A DNA stretch of 9,589 bases from an uncultured Emticicia sp. GTDB lineage: Bacteria > Bacteroidota > Bacteroidia > Cytophagales > Spirosomataceae. The position numbers were made by a program, and so were the translations under genes. Shown piece by piece: positions 7,656-9,589 of this stretch. The stretch is from the NCBI RefSeq assembly GCF_937903345.1, contig NZ_CALCZQ010000058.1, forward strand, positions 1-9,589, given 5' to 3'. The first letter of the stretch is position 1, and the number at the start of each line of letters is the position of its first letter. The notes under the pieces were generated by a model, which searched no databases, was not told where the DNA came from, and was given only the letters and a program-made list of their open reading frames with translations.

Positions 7656-7688
7656 AAAAGTGGCATATTTTTAATGTATGCCACTTTT
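7656..7688 (-). terminator. Rho-independent terminator after the peroxiredoxin gene
   Basis: Arms 7656-7667 and 7677-7688 form a perfect 12-bp stem (AAAAGTGGCATA with TATGCCACTTTT) around a 9-nt loop. On the minus strand the GC-containing stem runs into seven T residues. It starts 17 nt beyond the stop codon and separates the peroxiredoxin from the GH25-pgi genes. Confidence 0.9.
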
Positions 7689-7705
7689 AAATAAAATTAA
7701 ATCTC

Positions 7706-8341
7706 TTACTTATCTGGCTGTGGAGTGTATCGTAAATATGGTTTAACAACTCTCACACCCTTTGGAAACTTTTTAATTGCATCTTCTGTCGAAACCGCAG
7801 GAATTACAATGGTATCTTCACCTTCTTTCCAATCAGCTGGAGTAGCTACTTGATAATTTGATGTTAATTGAAGCGAATCAATAACTCGTAACAATTCAAT
7901 GAAATTACGGCCAGTTGAAGCAGGATAAGTCAAAGTTAATTTAACTTTTTTATCTGGCCCAATAATGAAGACAGAACGCACAGTTGCTTTTTCTGACGCA
8001 TTGGGATGAATCATGTCGTATAAGGTTGCAACGTTCCTATCTGCATCAGCGATAATTGGAAAGTTGACTTTTACACCATTAACTTCTTCAATATCCGGAA
8101 CCCATTTACTATGTGAAGCTAAATCGTCTACTGAAACAGCTATTACTTTGACACCTCTTTGGGCAAAATCATCTTTTAAAAGTGCTGTTTTCCCTAATTC
8201 TGTTGTACAAACTGGAGTGAAATCGGCTGGATGTGAAAATAACATTCCCCAAGAATCACCAAGCCATTCGTGAAAATTAATTGTTCCCTGCGTGGTTTCA
8301 GCAGTAAAGTCTGGTGCGATATCCCCTAATCTAAGTGACAT
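7706..8341 (-). CDS. 1-Cys peroxiredoxin (Prx6 subfamily, AhpC/TSA fold)
   Basis: Thiol peroxidase that reduces hydrogen peroxide and organic hydroperoxides, probably in the cytosol since no signal peptide is present. The 211 residues fit the Prx6 group. The thioredoxin-fold core begins with LGDIAPDFTAETTQG. The active site is HPADFTPVCTTE (37-48), with T42 and peroxidatic C45. The conserved arginine is R122 (TVRSVFIIGPDKK). The Prx6-type C-terminal arm follows R145 (YPASTGRNF): PADWKEGEDTIVIPAVS, then FPKGVRVVKPYLRYTPQPDK. C45 is the only cysteine in the protein, so there is no internal resolving cysteine and an external thiol must recycle it; the reductant is not evident here. The gene stands alone: it is followed by its own terminator and lies divergent from an ABC ATPase. 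Confidence 0.96.
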   Translation of the reverse strand: MSLRLGDIAPDFTAETTQGTINFHEWLGDSWGMLFSHPADFTPVCTTELGKTALLKDDFAQRGVKVIAVSVDDLASHSKWVPDIEEVNGVKVNFPIIADADRNVATLYDMIHPNASEKATVRSVFIIGPDKKVKLTLTYPASTGRNFIELLRVIDSLQLTSNYQVATPADWKEGEDTIVIPAVSTEDAIKKFPKGVRVVKPYLRYTPQPDK

Positions 8342-8492
8342 AATATGATTTAGTTTAAAAATTAAACAAACAATCTACTAACTTTATAGAGAATATTTTT
8401 TTTATAAAAATAGTTCATAAATTTAAATTAAAAATTTTTACAACATGATTAATTCAATTTAATATTAAAAAGTATATTTTTTGTTTAATTCA

Positions 8493-8522
8493 CAAAAATA
8501 TTGTTGTACTAAATAGTTGTAA
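8493..8522 (-). promoter_or_regulatory. Possible promoter of the peroxiredoxin gene
   Basis: On the minus strand TATTTTTG (plus 8493-8500) fits TAnnTTTG, with TTA (plus 8520-8522) in place of TTG after a 19-nt spacer. It is the only TAnnTTTG match I found in the 199-bp divergent gap on this strand. It would give a leader of about 150 nt. It overlaps the opposite promoter at 8504-8535. Confidence 0.4.
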
Positions 8523-8535
8523 TGTAGTATATTTG
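8504..8535 (+). promoter_or_regulatory. Bacteroidota-type promoter of the ABC ATPase gene
   Basis: TTG at 8504-8506, a 21-nt spacer, then a perfect TATATTTG box at 8528-8535, the same octamer as in front of the gene at 82. Transcription would begin only a few bases before the ATG at 8541, so the mRNA would be nearly leaderless unless the ATG at 8562 is used. Confidence 0.65.
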
Positions 8536-8540
8536 AAAAA

Positions 8541-9188
8541 ATGAATCAAAAATCTAACCCAATGCTTGCCTGCTCAGACCTAAGTTTTACATACGATACC
8601 CAAAATAAGTTTAATTTTCCTTCATTCAGTTGCGAAAAAGGCGAAGCTTTGCTAATCTTAGGTAATTCAGGAACAGGTAAAACAACACTTCTTCATTTAC
8701 TTGCATTATTGCTAATACCGAATTCTGGATCGATAAAAATAAAAGGAAAAGAATTGGCAACGCTAACAGCTAAAGAAGCTATTCAAATGCGTGCTAATCA
8801 TCTCGGAATTATTTATCAGAAACCACACTTTGTAAGTTCGTTAAATGTTTTGGATAATTTATTATTGGCAAATTATCTTGCCGACCAAAAGCAATCAAAA
8901 ACACAAGCTCAAACCCTATCTCAGAACTTGGGAATTAGTGCCCTTCTCGATAAAAAAACATCAATGCTGAGTGGCGGTGAACAACAACGTGTAAGTATCG
9001 CCCGAGCATTAATGAATAATCCAGATGTTATTTTGGCAGATGAACCAACTTCTAATTTAGATGACGAAAACTGCAAGAAAGTTATTCAATTACTTGAAAA
9101 TCAATCAAAAAATATCGGTGCCTCCTTAGTTATTGTAACCCATGACCAAAGATTAAAAGATAATTTTAAAAATATTATTTCACTTTAA
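8541..9188 (+). CDS. ABC transporter ATP-binding protein (MacB/LolD-type)
   Basis: Cytoplasmic ATPase subunit powering the permease encoded next. The 215 residues form one complete nucleotide-binding domain. Walker A is GNSGTGKT (41-48), the Q-loop glutamine is Q93 (IYQKPHF), the signature is LSGGEQQR (143-150), Walker B is VILADE (163-168), the D-loop is SNLD (171-174) and the switch His is H201 (VTHD). All catalytic elements are intact. Short length and the LSGGEQQR/LADEPTSNLD wording place it in the LolD/MacB/FtsE-like group, which works with FtsX-type permeases. This agrees with the gene that begins 152 bp downstream. The ATG at 8562 (giving MLACSDLSFTY) is a serious alternative start, because it fits the usual family N-terminus and leaves room for a leader. 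Substrate cannot be inferred from this subunit. Confidence 0.95.
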   Translation: MNQKSNPMLACSDLSFTYDTQNKFNFPSFSCEKGEALLILGNSGTGKTTLLHLLALLLIPNSGSIKIKGKELATLTAKEAIQMRANHLGIIYQKPHFVSSLNVLDNLLLANYLADQKQSKTQAQTLSQNLGISALLDKKTSMLSGGEQQRVSIARALMNNPDVILADEPTSNLDDENCKKVIQLLENQSKNIGASLVIVTHDQRLKDNFKNIISL

Positions 9189-9300
9189 CAAAATACGATT
9201 TACGGAATTGTACTCTAGTAAATTTTTTCCACAAGAAAAACTCATCACTAGTTTGTCAGTATTAGTTTGTAGTAGCTGTTTGACATTTGAATAGACAAGA

Positions 9301-9335
9301 TAAATCGTAAATCATAAATCGTTAATAGTAAATCA
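9301..9335 (+). repeat. Heptameric tandem repeat upstream of the permease gene
   Basis: Five consecutive 7-bp units: TAAATCG, TAAATCA, TAAATCG, TTAATAG, TAAATCA. They end 5 bp before the ATG at 9341, so they cover the ribosome-loading region of the permease mRNA. The rest of the gap (9189-9300) contains GATTTACG, related to the repeat in inverted orientation, at about 9196-9203, and a TGTCA/TGACA pair near 9255-9283, but no convincing terminator or TAnnTTTG box. Confidence 0.7.
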
Positions 9336-9340
9336 AAAAC

Positions 9341-9589
9341 ATGTTAATTAAAATAAGCTGGAAAAATTTACTTGCTAAAAAACTCAATAGTTTTTTGTGT
9401 ATTTTATTGATGACCCTTGGCATTGCCATGATTTCTGTACTGTTGCTTTTAGGAAAACAATTACAAGATAAATTTGCCAAAAATATCAGCGGCATTGATT
9501 TGGTAGTTGGAGCGAAAGGTAGTCCACTTCAACTGATATTATCGTCGGTTTATCAAATAGATAATCCAACTGGAAAGATATATTTGGAT
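9341..9589 (+). CDS. FtsX/MacB-type ABC transporter permease, N-terminal part (cut by window edge)
   Basis: The first 83 codons of an inner-membrane permease, open to the right edge. Residues 1-16 are basic (WKNLLAKKLN), the usual start of MacB-domain permeases. A transmembrane helix follows at about 17-38 (SFLCILLMTLGIAMISVLLLL), then the start of a periplasmic domain with ISGIDLVVGAKGSPLQ (49-64) and DNPTGKIYLD (74-83). The GIDLVVGAKGSP block marks a particular subgroup of FtsX-like permeases that pairs with LolD-like ATPases. From memory, proteobacterial relatives can sit beside DUF2796 and DUF3299 genes of zinc-responsive clusters; whether that holds here depends on genes beyond the window. 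It presumably forms a transporter with the preceding ATPase. The 152-bp gap is long for tight co-translation. Confidence 0.88.
   Translation, partial: MLIKISWKNLLAKKLNSFLCILLMTLGIAMISVLLLLGKQLQDKFAKNISGIDLVVGAKGSPLQLILSSVYQIDNPTGKIYLD

Noticed and set aside
8013..8273. Plus-strand open frame of 86 codons
   Set aside because: It is antisense to the peroxiredoxin active-site region and has no recognisable motif.
9270..9320. TTGACA-like -35 sequence before the permease
   Set aside because: There is no matching -10 at proper spacing, and this phylum uses a different promoter consensus.

Overview
The window looks like chromosomal DNA of a low-GC Bacteroidota, most likely a Cytophagales-type organism. 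Three things suggest this. Putative promoters match the phylum's TTG-N19-21-TAnnTTTG pattern rather than -35/-10 boxes. Start codons lack strong Shine-Dalgarno sequences. The multi-LysM protein with a transglycosylase-like front domain and the 1-Cys peroxiredoxin resemble proteins common in that group. The assignment is inference; there is no rRNA or other marker gene here. I see no tRNA, CRISPR array, insertion sequence or phage gene.

Layout, left to right. (1) A plus-strand polytopic membrane protein of the O-antigen polymerase/ligase type (82-1431). (2) About 1 kb of very AT-rich DNA without a convincing gene (1432-2456), lying between convergent genes. (3) A minus-strand exported LysM protein (2457-4475), whose transglycosylase-like domain appears to have lost its catalytic glutamate. 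It has a consensus promoter far upstream and a leader of about 160 nt with two predicted hairpins. (4) A minus-strand pair: a membrane-anchored GH25 muramidase (6712-7515) followed by pgi, glucose-6-phosphate isomerase (4927-6588), closed by a strong hairpin terminator. (5) A minus-strand 1-Cys peroxiredoxin (7706-8341) with its own terminator. (6) A divergent plus-strand ABC transporter: ATPase (8541-9188) and the first 83 residues of an FtsX/MacB-type permease (9341 to the right edge).

How the genes relate. The polymerase-like protein, the LysM protein and the GH25 enzyme all concern the cell envelope. pgi is central metabolism and the peroxiredoxin is oxidative defence, so this reads as an ordinary chromosomal neighbourhood rather than one dedicated system. 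The ATPase and permease should form one inner-membrane transporter. Most interesting are the eroded transglycosylase domain kept in a multi-LysM scaffold, the structured leader of that gene, overlapping divergent promoters between peroxiredoxin and ABC ATPase, and short-period tandem repeats in front of pgi and the permease gene. I found no clear evidence of a wholly new system.
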